A stretch of DNA of 64,000 nt from Palsa-295 sp963785585 (GTDB taxonomy: Bacteria; Acidobacteriota; Terriglobia; Acidiferrales; UBA7541): positions 1,240,001 through 1,304,000 of the forward strand of contig CAWAVW010000004.1 in assembly GCA_963785585.1 (NCBI GenBank). The letters run 5' to 3'. Shown piece after piece: positions 9,049 to 18,753 of the stretch. Under the pieces are notes generated by a model that worked only from the letters and a program-made list of their open reading frames with translations, was not told the DNA's origin and made no database searches. A program made the position numbers and the translations under genes. How positions within the stretch are numbered: the stretch's first letter is position 1; each line of letters starts with the position of its first letter.

Positions 9049-9101
9049 CGTACGTTAGGCAATCCTGCCTGACAGTTCGTTAGGCTCTTAGCCTGACGGC
9101 T
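9049..9101. repeat. Family T element, copy 3 (left arm only)
   Basis: Only the left arm (two hairpins) is present. The spacer begins (GACTTCGTGCCAGCGCCGGCGC) and then runs into the 3' end of the permease gene at 9126. This is the only half-copy in the window. Confidence 0.85.
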
Positions 9102-9125
9102 TATGACTTCGTGCCAGCGCCGGCG

Positions 9126-11606
9126 CTACTCGTGGCGAAGCGCGACGAGCGGACTGACTTTCGTGGCGCGGCGAGCGGGAATCCAGCAGGCGACCACGGC
9201 AACGAACGACAGCACCGCCGCGACGGTGAGGAACGTGACCGGATCGGTGGGTTTCACGCCGACGATCAGATTCGCCAGCGCGCGCGTGCCGGCCAGCGCC
9301 AGCGCCAATCCCACGGCCAGGCCGATGCCGACCACCAGCGCGCTCTGCCGCAGCACCATGTTCAAAATATCGCGTGGCGCGGCGCCCAGCGCCATGCGAA
9401 TTCCGATTTCATGCGTGCGCTGCGCCGCCGCGTAAGACACCATACTGAACACCCCGACGACCGCCAGAATCAAACCGAGCACGCCCATCGCGCCGGTCAG
9501 CTGCGCGCCAAAACGGAAAAAGAAAAATCCGTTCACGCCCTCGAGCGAGTGCGACATCGTTTCCACCTGCGACACGGCCAGCCCCGGCGCCAGTTCGCGA
9601 ATCTGCGATTCAATCGCCAGCGCCAGCGTTTCCGGCGGCACCGAAGTGCGCACGTGAATGGTGCGCATCGGCAGGTATTCCTGCGCGGCCGGAACGTAGA
9701 AGAACGGCGTGGTGTGCTGGTCGGAAATTTCCTTGTAGCTGCCGTCTTTCGCCACGCCGACGATTTCGATTTCCTTGCCGGTGCTGTCGCCGTCGCGGAA
9801 GCGCCGGCCGATGGCGCTCTCGCCGGGCCAGAATTGGCGCGCCATGGTTTCGTTCACGATGGCGACGCGCGGCGCTTTCTCGTCGTCGGACGCGGTGAAG
9901 CCCCGACCGGCGAGCAGCGGAATCTGCATGGTCTGAAAATAGTTCGGCGTCACCTGATTCTTCATGATGTGCGGCGGCTGCTCGCCGGCCGGAAGCGTGC
10001 GGCCGGGAATGGTCACCGGAACGTCGGAGCTGATCACGCCCAGCGGTACGGTGAACGCCTGCGCTACGGAAACCACGCCGGGCAACGCGGCGATGCGGTC
10101 GTCCACCTGCTGGAAGAAGGCGCGGCCACGCACTTCGGAATAGTTCAGTTGGTTCACGTCCACCGAAAGATTCAGAACATGGTCGGGATTGAATCCGAGA
10201 TCGATGTTTTCGGCGTTGTGGAGGCTGCGCATGAAAAGTCCGGCGACGATCAACAGCAGCATCGACCCGGCGAGTTGCGCGGCCACCAGCGTGTTGCGCA
10301 CGATGTGGCGTTTGCGTCCTTCGGACGCGCTGCGCCCGCCTTCGCGCAGCAGCGCATTCACGTCGGTGCGCGCCACGCGCAGCGCGGGCACCAGTCCCAC
10401 AACGATCGCCACAACGAAAACCGCGACCAGCGCGAAGAGATACACGCGCGCGTCCGGATAAAAATCAAAACGCACCGGCAAGTCGGTGCCAAGCGGCAAC
10501 GAACTCAAAAATCCGGCGCTCCAAGTGGCCAGAATGAATCCGGCGATCGCGCCGAGAAACGAAAGCATCAGGCTTTCGGTGAGATGCTGGCGAATCAAGC
10601 GCCCGCGTCCGGCGCCCAGCGCGGCGCGCACGCCCATTTCACGCTCGCGCGCGGTGGCCCGCACCAGCAATACGTTGGCAATGTTGAAGCAGGCCACCAG
10701 CAGCACCAGCGCCGCCAGAATCGAAAACGCGACTGCCACGCGCGGGATGGTGGCGTCGGGATCGGGCTCGGGCCGCGCCAATCGTTCCGGATAAATCTGG
10801 ATCGAGATTCCTTTGTCGGCCGAGGGATCGTTCTCGGCCAGGCGCTCGGCCTCCACGTTCAGCGCGGCGCGCGCTTGCCCGATCGAAACGCCGGGCTTCA
10901 ACCGCGCCAGTAGCAGCAGGCTGCGATTGTCGCGCTTCGAATATTCGTCGTGCAGAATCTTTTGCGGATCGCTCAAAGCGTCGAACGGCGCGCTGATGGG
11001 AAAATAGGCGTCCATGTCGATAATCGAGTACACGCCTTGAAATCCTTTTTCCGCGACGCCGACGATGGTGGCCGATTTCCCGTCGATGGCCACTTGTTTG
11101 CCGACTACCGACGGGTCGCCGCCAAAGCGTTTCTGCCAGTAGTTGTAGCCGAGCACGACCACGGAATCGGCGCCGGGAGTTTGCCCTTCGCTCGGCAGAA
11201 TCAGCCGGCCGAGCGCGGGCTTCACTCCCAGCGCGGAGAAATAATTTCCGGTGACGCGGCTCAAAATACAGTGGTCGCCGCGGCCGTCGGCGTTGAGCGC
11301 GCCGAGCGTGGTGCGGTAGCCGAACACGTCGCTGAAAACGCCGGAGGTGTCGCGCTGCACGTCCTGGTAATCGAGATACGAAAACATTTGAAACGTGGAT
11401 GCCCCGTTTTGCTGCGACGAGAGCACGGTGATTTGCTCGGCGTGCGGCACCGGCAGCGGACGAAGGATCAGCCCGTTGACCACGCTGAAGACCGTGGTGT
11501 TCACCGCCATGCCGAGCCCGAGCGTGAGGATGGCCACGATCGTAAAGCCGGGAGATTTGCGCAGCGTGCGCGCCGCGTAGCGGATGTCCTGCCAGAATGT
11601 TTGCAT
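9126..11606 (-). CDS. ADOP-type ABC transporter permease (MacB/FtsX family)
   Basis: An 826-aa membrane protein of the acidobacterial duplicated orphan permease type. It opens with DIRYAARTLRKSPGFTIVAILTLGLGMAVNTTVFSVVNG: an amphipathic lead, then the first membrane helix. Two MacB-PCD periplasmic regions (about 50-240 and 470-650) alternate with two FtsX bundles of three helices (about 270-420, with LLVRATAREREMGVRAALGAGRGRL, and 690-820, with RTHEIGIRMALGAAPRDIL). A ribosome site, AGGGAG, precedes the ATG. No ATPase gene is adjacent, as is usual for this group. The role is inferred to be mechanotransmission or export of lipids, peptides or drugs; the substrate is unknown. Confidence 0.92.
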   Translation of the reverse strand: MQTFWQDIRYAARTLRKSPGFTIVAILTLGLGMAVNTTVFSVVNGLILRPLPVPHAEQITVLSSQQNGASTFQMFSYLDYQDVQRDTSGVFSDVFGYRTTLGALNADGRGDHCILSRVTGNYFSALGVKPALGRLILPSEGQTPGADSVVVLGYNYWQKRFGGDPSVVGKQVAIDGKSATIVGVAEKGFQGVYSIIDMDAYFPISAPFDALSDPQKILHDEYSKRDNRSLLLLARLKPGVSIGQARAALNVEAERLAENDPSADKGISIQIYPERLARPEPDPDATIPRVAVAFSILAALVLLVACFNIANVLLVRATAREREMGVRAALGAGRGRLIRQHLTESLMLSFLGAIAGFILATWSAGFLSSLPLGTDLPVRFDFYPDARVYLFALVAVFVVAIVVGLVPALRVARTDVNALLREGGRSASEGRKRHIVRNTLVAAQLAGSMLLLIVAGLFMRSLHNAENIDLGFNPDHVLNLSVDVNQLNYSEVRGRAFFQQVDDRIAALPGVVSVAQAFTVPLGVISSDVPVTIPGRTLPAGEQPPHIMKNQVTPNYFQTMQIPLLAGRGFTASDDEKAPRVAIVNETMARQFWPGESAIGRRFRDGDSTGKEIEIVGVAKDGSYKEISDQHTTPFFYVPAAQEYLPMRTIHVRTSVPPETLALAIESQIRELAPGLAVSQVETMSHSLEGVNGFFFFRFGAQLTGAMGVLGLILAVVGVFSMVSYAAAQRTHEIGIRMALGAAPRDILNMVLRQSALVVGIGLAVGLALALAGTRALANLIVGVKPTDPVTFLTVAAVLSFVAVVACWIPARRATKVSPLVALRHE

Positions 11607-11839
11607 CGTTCGGCTCCCTCGGCGCGCTGGCTGCCGGAAATGCTGGCTGTGAAAATAAGGTTACGCGCGCGGCGAAACGGAAGTTCCCGGCGCAGATGGA
11701 TGCAAGCGCACGTCCGTTTCGGGGGGGCGCTAAATCCATCGAAATGTGAGAATTGCAGCAGCCGTGTGCCGGCGATGCGGCCGAGGCTGCCCGATTTTGG
11801 GACGCCGCGCTTCGCAATCGGACGACAGTTCGCGGCTGT

Positions 11840-12136
11840 TTCGACGAACCAGCGGATTTTGGCGTTTGCGCGGAGACGAACTCTTTGCGGGTCGCGGCTT
11901 TAGCCGCGACATTCTCGATCGAACCAGCAAGTGGCTTTAGCCACTGAGGTTCTATGGCGCGGTGATGACGGGAGCGAGTGGCAGGCGACGGACGGAACTT
12001 CAGCGGCTAAAGCCGCTTTGATTTGGGCGGCGGTAATGTCGCGGCTAAAGCCGCGACCCGCAAAGCTACCCCATCGCAGACCCGTCGCCGAGAATCGCTC
12101 GCAAACCGTGCGAGCTGCGATGTGCCGACTGCTTTG
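11840..12136. repeat. Family G palindrome cluster
   Basis: Contains TCGCGGCTTTAGCCGCGA near 11892-11909, GTGGCTTTAGCCAC at 11931-11944, and AGCGGCTAAAGCCGCT plus TCGCGGCTAAAGCCGCGA around 12003-12056. The order is the same as at 8560-8725. The rest of 11607-13155 is likewise repeats; only the first ~130 bp upstream of the permease looks unique. Confidence 0.8.
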
Positions 12137-12270
12137 CGTACGTTAGGCAATCCTGCCTGACAGTTCGTTAGGCTCTTAGCCTGACGGCTTTTCTGCCGCG
12201 CGACCGCAACGTCTAAACCGGTCAGACACGAGTGTCTAACCAACCGTCAGACATGATTGTCTAACTTACG
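12137..12270. repeat. Family T element, copy 4 (full)
   Basis: Full four-hairpin element. The last hairpin loop reads TGAT instead of AGAT. The spacer is short (TTTTCTGCCGCGCGACCGCAACG), resembling copy 7. Confidence 0.88.
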
Positions 12271-12351
12271 GTGACGCGGCGCGATTCACTATGTGGTGGC
12301 GTGGCACGGTGTGACGCGGCGCGAGTCCGATTTTGTACCGTTGGCGCAACG

Positions 12352-12680
12352 GGTTTCGCCGAACCAGCGGATGTTCGCGTTTGCTCGGCGACGAACTCTT
12401 TGCGGGTCGCGGCTTTAGCCGCGACATGCTCGATCGAACCAGCAAGTGGCTTCAGCCACTGAAGTTCGATAACGCGGTGAAGACTTGAGCGAGTGGCAGG
12501 CGACGGACGGAACTTCAGCGGCTAAAGGCGCTTGGATTTGGGCGGTGGTAGTGTCGCGGCTGAAGCCGCGACCCGCAAAGCGACCCCGTCGAAGAGCCGT
12601 CGGCGAGACCCGCAAAGCTGACCCATCGCAGAGTCGTCGGCGAGAATCGCTCGCAAAGCGTGCGATCCGCGATGTGCCGA
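12352..12680. repeat. Family G palindrome cluster with compensating change
   Basis: Contains CGCGGCTTTAGCCGCG, GTGGCTTCAGCCAC and TCGCGGCTGAAGCCGCGA near 12413-12572. The middle base pair differs from the other clusters (GGCTGAAGCC) while the stems stay paired. One palindrome is decayed (GCGGCTAAAGGCGC). Confidence 0.78.
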
Positions 12681-12688
12681 CCGGTTTG

Positions 12689-12821
12689 CGTACGTTAGGC
12701 AATCCTGCCTGACAGTTCGTTAGGCTCTTAGCCTGACGGGTTTAGATCCAGCCTCATCGTCATCTAAACCGGTCAGACACGAGTGTCTAACCAACCGTCA
12801 GACAAGATTGTCTAACTTACG
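12689..12821. repeat. Family T element, copy 5 (full)
   Basis: Almost identical to copy 1, including the GGTTTAGATCCAGCCTCATC spacer with its extra stem. These two copies therefore form a subtype distinct from the TTCGTGTCGGCACC spacer copies. Confidence 0.88.
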
Positions 12822-12839
12822 TCGGCGCGGCAACAGCCT

Positions 12840-13130
12840 TGGCATCCAATGCAATTGTGGTTTTGATTTTGACTGTGTAGCGGCCGCACGACGCGACGAG
12901 CGTCGTGCGGGCAGCCTTTGCCCTTGCAGTTGCCTTTGACGTTGCCGTTCGCGTTGACGTTTGCAACCACCACGGCCCGAACCAGCTCCTAACCCCGGAT
13001 CTGGTTCGGCCCCTACAAAACCCGCGTTTCCATTCATCCGCGCCCGCGTCTATCGAACGCGCGACTTTGACTGTGTAGCGGCCGCACGACGCGACGAGCG
13101 TCGTGCGGGCAGCCTTTGACGCCATCACGA
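12840..13130. repeat. Family C hairpins with CCGCACGACGC stems
   Basis: Two copies of GTAGCGGCCGCACGACGC-GACGA-GCGTCGTGCGGGCAGCC lie near 12878-12916 and 13074-13113. Each has an 11-bp perfect stem and a GTAG foot. They flank a short segment with CGGCCCGAACCAG / CTGGTTCGGCCCC. No gene is seen. Confidence 0.82.
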
Positions 13131-13155
13131 CGTCCGCCCGACTCCGCGCGCGACC

Positions 13156-16100
13156 TTACTTCGTGACGACGAGCGTGAGCGGCACGGTGTGCGTGTCCGC
13201 GCCGGAAGCGATCGTGACGGTGAGCTGGTACGTTCCCGGCGCGACGTCTTTGGACGTTCCGCTGCCGCCGCACGACGCGACGAAGAACGCGGCGAGCAAC
13301 AACAGCGCGAGCGATGCAGCGTGCCGCAGCGCCAGGGCACGCGAGGTACGCGAGCGATTCGCCGGCATGGCTCCGCGCCGGCGGTTCCCGAGTAGCGCCA
13401 CGATCGCGAACAGCACGAGCGCCATGCCGTACAGCATTCGCCGCCACGCGCTCGGCGGATTCGTGAAGCGCACCGCGGGAGCGGCGGAGGCGATCGTCGT
13501 GCCGGTGGTAACGCTCACAACGAACGGGCTCGGCGTGCCCGGCGATACGGTGAGCGTGCCGCTGGGCGCGGTGCATGTGGCGTTCGTGGGCGCTCCGCTG
13601 CACGCGACCGTGTAACTGATTTTGTCCGCGGCGGTGCCGCCCAGCGCCGTCACTTGCAGCGCGTAGTTCGCGGTCTCGCCGGCGATCACCGTCGCTCCGG
13701 TGAACCCGGAGGGTGCGGCGCCGCCCGTGATGTCGAGGCCGTTGCCGGAGAGGCTTGCGGTTTGCGGGCTGCCGGTGGCGTTGTCGGCGATCGAAAGGGC
13801 GGCCGCACGCGCGCCGCTCGCTGCGGGCCTAAACACCACGTTGATCGTGCAGTTAGCGTTCGCGGCCACGCTGGTGCCGCAGTTGTCGGTCTCGGTGAAG
13901 TCGGCGGCGTTCGCTCCGGTGAAGGTGATGCCGCTGATCGTCAACGCAGCGTTGCTGGTGTTGCTCAGCTTGATGGTTTCGGCCGCGCTGGCTGTGGTGA
14001 TCACCTGATCGGGGAACGTAAGGCTCGTCGGCGACAGGGTTGCTGTTGGCGTGCCGGTCGCGGCTCCCGTGCCGCTGAGAGAAGCGGACTGCGGGCTGCC
14101 GGTCGCGTTGTCTGCAACGGAAACGGACGCAGAACGCGCGCCGCTCGCGGTGGGCTTGAACGTAACGCTGATGGTGCAGTTCGCCGACGCCGCGAGGCTT
14201 GCGCCGCAGGTGTTGGTCTCTGAGAAGTCTCCCGCGTTTGTGCCCGTGATGGTGATGCTGCTGATCGTCAGCGAGGCGTTGCCTGTATTCGACAGCGTAA
14301 TCGACTGCGCAGCGCTCGACGTATTGAGGTTTTGGCTTGCAAACGTAAGCGAGGTCGGCGCGAGCGAAGCGGTTGGTGTTCCAGCCGCTGCTCCGGTGCC
14401 GCTGAGCGAAGCGGTTTGCGGGCTGCCGGTCGCGTTGTCTGCAACGGAGACGGACGCAGAACGCGCGCCGCTGGCCGTCGGTTTAAACGTGACGCTGATC
14501 GTGCAGTTCGCCGAAGCAGCAAGGCTTGCGCCGCAAGTGTTGGTCTCTGAGAAGTCACCGGCGTTCGTGCCCGTGATGGTGATGCTGCTGATCGTCAGCG
14601 AGGCGTTGCCTGTATTCGACAGCGTAATCGACTGCGCGGCGCTCGACGTGTTCAGGTTTTGGCTCGCAAACGTAAGCGACGTCGGCGCGAGCGAGGCGGT
14701 TGGTGTGCCAGCCGCTGCTCCCGTGCCGGTGAGCGAAGCGGTTTGCGGACTGCCGGTTGCGTTGTCGGCAACGCTGACGGATGCCGTGCGAGCGCCACTC
14801 GCGGTGGGCGTGAACGTGACGCTGATCGTGCAGTTCGCCGACGCGGCAAGGCTTGCGCCGCAGGTGCTCGTCTGCGAGAAGTCTCCCGCGTTGGTGCCGC
14901 CGATGGTGATGCCGCTGATCGTCAGCGAGGCGTTGCCTGTGTTCGACAGCGTAATCGACTGCGCTGCGCTCGACGTGTTCAGGTTTTGGCTCGCGAATGT
15001 GAGTGAGGTCGGCGCGAGCGAAGCGGTTGGTGTGCCAGCCGCTGCTCCGGTGCCGCTGAGTGAAGCGGATTGCGGACTGCCCGTCGCATTGTCGGCAACG
15101 GAAACGGACGCAGAACGCGCGCCGCTGGCCGTCGGCTTGAACGTCACGCTGATCGTGCAGTTCGCCGATGCGGCAAGGCTTGCGCCGCAGGTATTCGTCT
15201 GCGAAAAATCTCCCGCGTTTGTGCCCGTGATGGTGATGCCGCTAATCGTCAGCGCGGCGTTGCCTGTGTTCGTCAGCGTAATCGACTGTGCGGCACTCGA
15301 CGTGTTCAGGTTTTGGCTCGCAAACGTAAGTGATGTGGGCGCGAGCGAAGCGGTTGGCGTGGCAGCTGCTGCTCCGGTGCCGCTGAGTGAAACACTTTGC
15401 GGGCTGCCGGTCGCATTGTCTGCAACGGAAACGGACGCAGAACGCGCGCCGCTGGCCGTCGGTTTGAACGTGACGCTGATGGTGCAGTTCGCCGACGCGG
15501 CAAGACTTGCGCCGCAAGTATTCGTCTGCGAGAAATCTCCCGCGTTCGTGCCCGTGATGGTGATGCTGCTGATCGTCAACGCGGCGTTGCCTGTGTTCGA
15601 CAGCGTAATCGACTGTGCGGCACTCGACGTATTCAGGTTTTGGCTCGCGAATGTGAGCGACGTTGGCGAAACTCCCGCCACCGGCACGGGATTGTTGGCG
15701 ATGGTAATCGTCAACGTGTCCGACGTGGAAATCGTGAAATTTGCGTCGCCGTTGTACGTTGCGACGATCGAATGCGTGCCCAGCGCGAGCGAACTGGTGG
15801 GATACGTCGCAACGCCCGAGCCGTTGAGCGTGCCGGTGCCGAGTTCCGTGCCGCCGTCGAAAAATCCAACGGTGCCGGTGGGAACCGCCATGCCCGAAGC
15901 AGGCGTCACGGTCGCCGTGAACGTAATCGAAGTTCCCGGTGCGGCTTGCGAAACCGATGAGGTGAGCGCCGTTGTGGTGCCCACCGTATTGCCCAGCAGC
16001 GGAATCGCCGTCACATTCAACGCCGGAGAAATGCCCGCGCCCATGGCGACCAGATCGGGATATCCGTCGCCGTTCAAATCGGTGACGGCGAAAGAACTCG

Positions 16101-18753
16101 GCGATCCGGGAACCTCGAGTAAATTCGGCGCGCTAAAGGTTCCATCTCCATTGCCGGTAAGATACAAAGTCAGCGAGTCCAGATCGATCAGCAAGTCGGG
16201 TATGCCGTCGCGATTCACGTCCACGGCCGCCATCGGCCCGCCGAATCCCGCCGCCGACGTTACCGCCGTCTGCTTCTGAAACGTTCCGTCTCCGTTGCCC
16301 AGATAGACCTGGTAGATGCCCTGATCCGTAATCTCGCCGTCCTGGTTCATGCTTTGCACTTCGATCGAACCGGCGACGATGTCCAGTTTGTGGTTGCCGC
16401 GGAAATCCGCTACCGCGAGGCCGATCTCGCCATCGTCCAGGCCGGGCGCGGTTGCATCCATGGTCAAAACCAGCGGCGTGGCAAACGTGCCGTCGCCCTT
16501 GCCGAGATAAACCTTGATGACCGGATTCGGATATTCGAAATCGGAATTGCCGGCGCCGGCATCGGCCACCACAAGGTCCATCTTGCCGTCGCCGTTGACG
16601 TCGGCCGCCACGATACAGGAAGGAGTGATCAACGTGGAGTCGATGACCGCCGGCGTGCCGAATTGCCCGTTGCCCGCACCGGCCGCGAATTCCAGTGTCG
16701 AATTTTCGTCGTTGTTGTCATGCAGAAAGAACACGGCGTCGGGCTTGGTATCCGCGTTGAAGTTCGCCACGACCATCGAAGTAAATACGCTTCCTTGCCC
16801 GTACCCGTATCCGGTGGTGGGCAGCGCTGTGTCGGTTTCCGGACCAAACGTCCCGTCGCTGTTTCCGTGAAGGCTGACAAGCGTCGTGGCGATATCCTGA
16901 AAGTAGCCGCTCAGGTAAACCAGATCGGGCTTGCCGTCGCCGTCCACGTCGATGAAGTTGACCGAGCTCTGATTCGGCGTGCTGCTCGTCGCGCTCGTGA
17001 CCGGCGCTCCGTAGGCCAGGTCGCCGTCGGAAAAGCCGCTGAACGGGCGAGTGACCGCGAATGCTCCGGTTGGTCCGCTTTCCCAGCTGACCAAATCCGG
17101 GTTTCCGCTGCCCATCAGCGGGCCCGCAAAAACACCCAGGTCGGGCGATTGCGTATCGTTATTCGCTACGTCCGCTGCGCTGGGCTGATAGCTGAGCGGG
17201 CCGGCGAAGGTTCCGTCCGCGCGTCCCAGCAGAAAATATCCGGATAGAGTCGCCAGACCATCGGGAAGATAGAGCCCTCCGCTGCACACGCCGAGGACGA
17301 TGTCGTAATTTCCGTCGCCGTCAATTTCGGTGGCGGTCAAATCCCGCGCGCCGTAGGGCGCCGTATACACATTCGCCGGACGGAAGCTGCCGTCTCCGTT
17401 GCCGTAGAAAATATTGATCGTGCCGGGATACACGGCCACGGCGAGGTCGGCTTTGCCATCGTGATTGAAATCGGCCGAGGTGAGGCCCAGCCCGGCGTTG
17501 CCCGGAATTCCCAGCGTGGTGGGCGCCACGGTGAACGTGCCGTCGCCTTTGCCGAACAGAATGTCTCCGCTCGAGGCAACGATGTCTTTCTTTCCGTCGC
17601 CGTTGAAATCTCCGGTCAGCACGTGTACGGCGGAGTTGAGCGGAAGCTGGGAAGTGAACTGGTTCACGCTGGGAAATCCGCTGGGGCCTTCGATCGGCAT
17701 CTGAAATGTGCCATCGCCGTTGCCCAGAAAAACTTCCATGCCTTGCACGCCGCCGGCGGTGGCCGGCGCTCCGATTACGATGATGTCCAGCTTTCCGTCT
17801 TTATTCAGGTCGTCGATGGTCACGCTGACGGGATACACATTGAGCGCCAGATAGGTGGGCGTGCCGAGAGTGCCGTTGCCCGCGTTCAGCAGGATCGCCA
17901 GCGAATTCTTGGTGCTCGTGCCGCCGGTGCCGTTGCTCAGGTCGATCAGCGGAACGATTACATCGAGTTTCGAGTCTCCGTCTAAATCGCCGACGGCGAT
18001 GTCGCCCTGGAGCGTGACGGCGTCGTTAGGATTGAGCGTGATCGTGGTCGTCAGCGCCGGCTGCGAGCTGATCGGATTGCCCTGCGTGTGAACGACAGTG
18101 AGTTGATTGGTCAGCTCAAACGTGTTGGTGTCCGGCTCGGCGACTACGGCATAAAAATTGCCGCCGCTGTCGGTTCCGAAAACGCCTCCGGGTTGCGACG
18201 CTACGCCGGTCACCGGATCGGTGCATCCGTGCGGATACACGTCAAACGGCGTATTGAGCATCGCCACCTGATGCAGCCGGTCCTCGTAATTCGGAATGCG
18301 CTGCGAAACTTGAAACGTGGAACTGGCGCCGATGCCCGCTTCGAGTGTGCAGTTCGCAAGCCGGCGCAGCAGCGGCGCCTGGGCGACCAGTGGCGACAGG
18401 CTCTCGATGATCACCGAGTCCGTGGTGCCGCCGAAGAAGGGATCGGCAAACGTCAAGCCGTCGCCCACCGGCGCAAAATTGGCCGAGGCCGATTGCGCGT
18501 GCGCTTTGATTCGCGCCAGCGCAGCGCTGCCCGCGGTCTTCGGCGTCGCGCCAGTGACTGCCTGTCGCGCGCTCGCCGCCTTTGCGGCTTTCGCGCCAGA
18601 TCTCGATTGCGAAGCGACCGGCGGCGACTGTCCCCACGCAGCCGGTAGAAACGCGAGCAGTGAGGCCAGTACTAGAACTGCCGGAAAAGTCGCGCGTGCG
18701 ACGCGGACGAGAGCTTGGGCATGGCGGCGAAAACGAGCGTGTACAGGGAGCAT
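13156..18753 (-). CDS. Giant FG-GAP / choice-of-anchor-D repeat surface protein
   Basis: An 1865-aa exported protein; GGAGG lies about eight bases before the ATG. Order: a signal peptide within residues 1-42; a unique region to ~210; many FG-GAP/VCBS beta-propeller repeats (about 210-920), each with DxNxDGxxD calcium-loop motifs such as DLDGDSKLDVIV and DFNGDGKKDIV; an Ig-like domain (about 940-1040); then six tandem HYDIN-like choice-of-anchor-D domains of 109 aa (about 1050-1690). A further Ig-like segment and a membrane helix (MLYGMALVLFAIVALLGN) follow. A second hydrophobic segment ends in SCGG, followed by a final PGTYQLTVTI strand. It is likely an adhesin or carbohydrate/protein-binding surface protein; ligand unknown. 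The tandem domains are almost identical at DNA level. Confidence 0.9.
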   Translation of the reverse strand: MLPVHARFRRHAQALVRVARATFPAVLVLASLLAFLPAAWGQSPPVASQSRSGAKAAKAASARQAVTGATPKTAGSAALARIKAHAQSASANFAPVGDGLTFADPFFGGTTDSVIIESLSPLVAQAPLLRRLANCTLEAGIGASSTFQVSQRIPNYEDRLHQVAMLNTPFDVYPHGCTDPVTGVASQPGGVFGTDSGGNFYAVVAEPDTNTFELTNQLTVVHTQGNPISSQPALTTTITLNPNDAVTLQGDIAVGDLDGDSKLDVIVPLIDLSNGTGGTSTKNSLAILLNAGNGTLGTPTYLALNVYPVSVTIDDLNKDGKLDIIVIGAPATAGGVQGMEVFLGNGDGTFQMPIEGPSGFPSVNQFTSQLPLNSAVHVLTGDFNGDGKKDIVASSGDILFGKGDGTFTVAPTTLGIPGNAGLGLTSADFNHDGKADLAVAVYPGTINIFYGNGDGSFRPANVYTAPYGARDLTATEIDGDGNYDIVLGVCSGGLYLPDGLATLSGYFLLGRADGTFAGPLSYQPSAADVANNDTQSPDLGVFAGPLMGSGNPDLVSWESGPTGAFAVTRPFSGFSDGDLAYGAPVTSATSSTPNQSSVNFIDVDGDGKPDLVYLSGYFQDIATTLVSLHGNSDGTFGPETDTALPTTGYGYGQGSVFTSMVVANFNADTKPDAVFFLHDNNDENSTLEFAAGAGNGQFGTPAVIDSTLITPSCIVAADVNGDGKMDLVVADAGAGNSDFEYPNPVIKVYLGKGDGTFATPLVLTMDATAPGLDDGEIGLAVADFRGNHKLDIVAGSIEVQSMNQDGEITDQGIYQVYLGNGDGTFQKQTAVTSAAGFGGPMAAVDVNRDGIPDLLIDLDSLTLYLTGNGDGTFSAPNLLEVPGSPSSFAVTDLNGDGYPDLVAMGAGISPALNVTAIPLLGNTVGTTTALTSSVSQAAPGTSITFTATVTPASGMAVPTGTVGFFDGGTELGTGTLNGSGVATYPTSSLALGTHSIVATYNGDANFTISTSDTLTITIANNPVPVAGVSPTSLTFASQNLNTSSAAQSITLSNTGNAALTISSITITGTNAGDFSQTNTCGASLAASANCTISVTFKPTASGARSASVSVADNATGSPQSVSLSGTGAAAATPTASLAPTSLTFASQNLNTSSAAQSITLTNTGNAALTISGITITGTNAGDFSQTNTCGASLAASANCTISVTFKPTASGARSASVSVADNATGSPQSASLSGTGAAAGTPTASLAPTSLTFASQNLNTSSAAQSITLSNTGNASLTISGITIGGTNAGDFSQTSTCGASLAASANCTISVTFTPTASGARTASVSVADNATGSPQTASLTGTGAAAGTPTASLAPTSLTFASQNLNTSSAAQSITLSNTGNASLTISSITITGTNAGDFSETNTCGASLAASANCTISVTFKPTASGARSASVSVADNATGSPQTASLSGTGAAAGTPTASLAPTSLTFASQNLNTSSAAQSITLSNTGNASLTISSITITGTNAGDFSETNTCGASLAASANCTISVTFKPTASGARSASVSVADNATGSPQSASLSGTGAATGTPTATLSPTSLTFPDQVITTASAAETIKLSNTSNAALTISGITFTGANAADFTETDNCGTSVAANANCTINVVFRPAASGARAAALSIADNATGSPQTASLSGNGLDITGGAAPSGFTGATVIAGETANYALQVTALGGTAADKISYTVACSGAPTNATCTAPSGTLTVSPGTPSPFVVSVTTGTTIASAAPAVRFTNPPSAWRRMLYGMALVLFAIVALLGNRRRGAMPANRSRTSRALALRHAASLALLLLAAFFVASCGGSGTSKDVAPGTYQLTVTIASGADTHTVPLTLVVTK
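14045..15670 (-). repeat. Tandem 327-bp coding repeats
   Basis: Five near-identical copies of a 327-bp unit (109 aa) lie inside the FG-GAP gene, with a sixth diverged copy at about 13735-14045. They encode PTSLTFASQNLNTSSAAQS..SLSGTGAAAG. Near-identity implies recent duplication or gene conversion. Copy number may vary between strains or be collapsed by assembly. Confidence 0.9.

Noticed and set aside
9111..10913. 600-codon plus-strand open frame antisense to the permease gene
   Set aside because: Arg/His/Gly-rich composition, no ribosome site, and the opposite strand has full ADOP homology; a GC-rich shadow.
14051..16279. 742-codon plus-strand frame with tandem repeats
   Set aside because: It is the antisense image of the choice-of-anchor-D repeats of the FG-GAP gene; repeats in both strands are expected.
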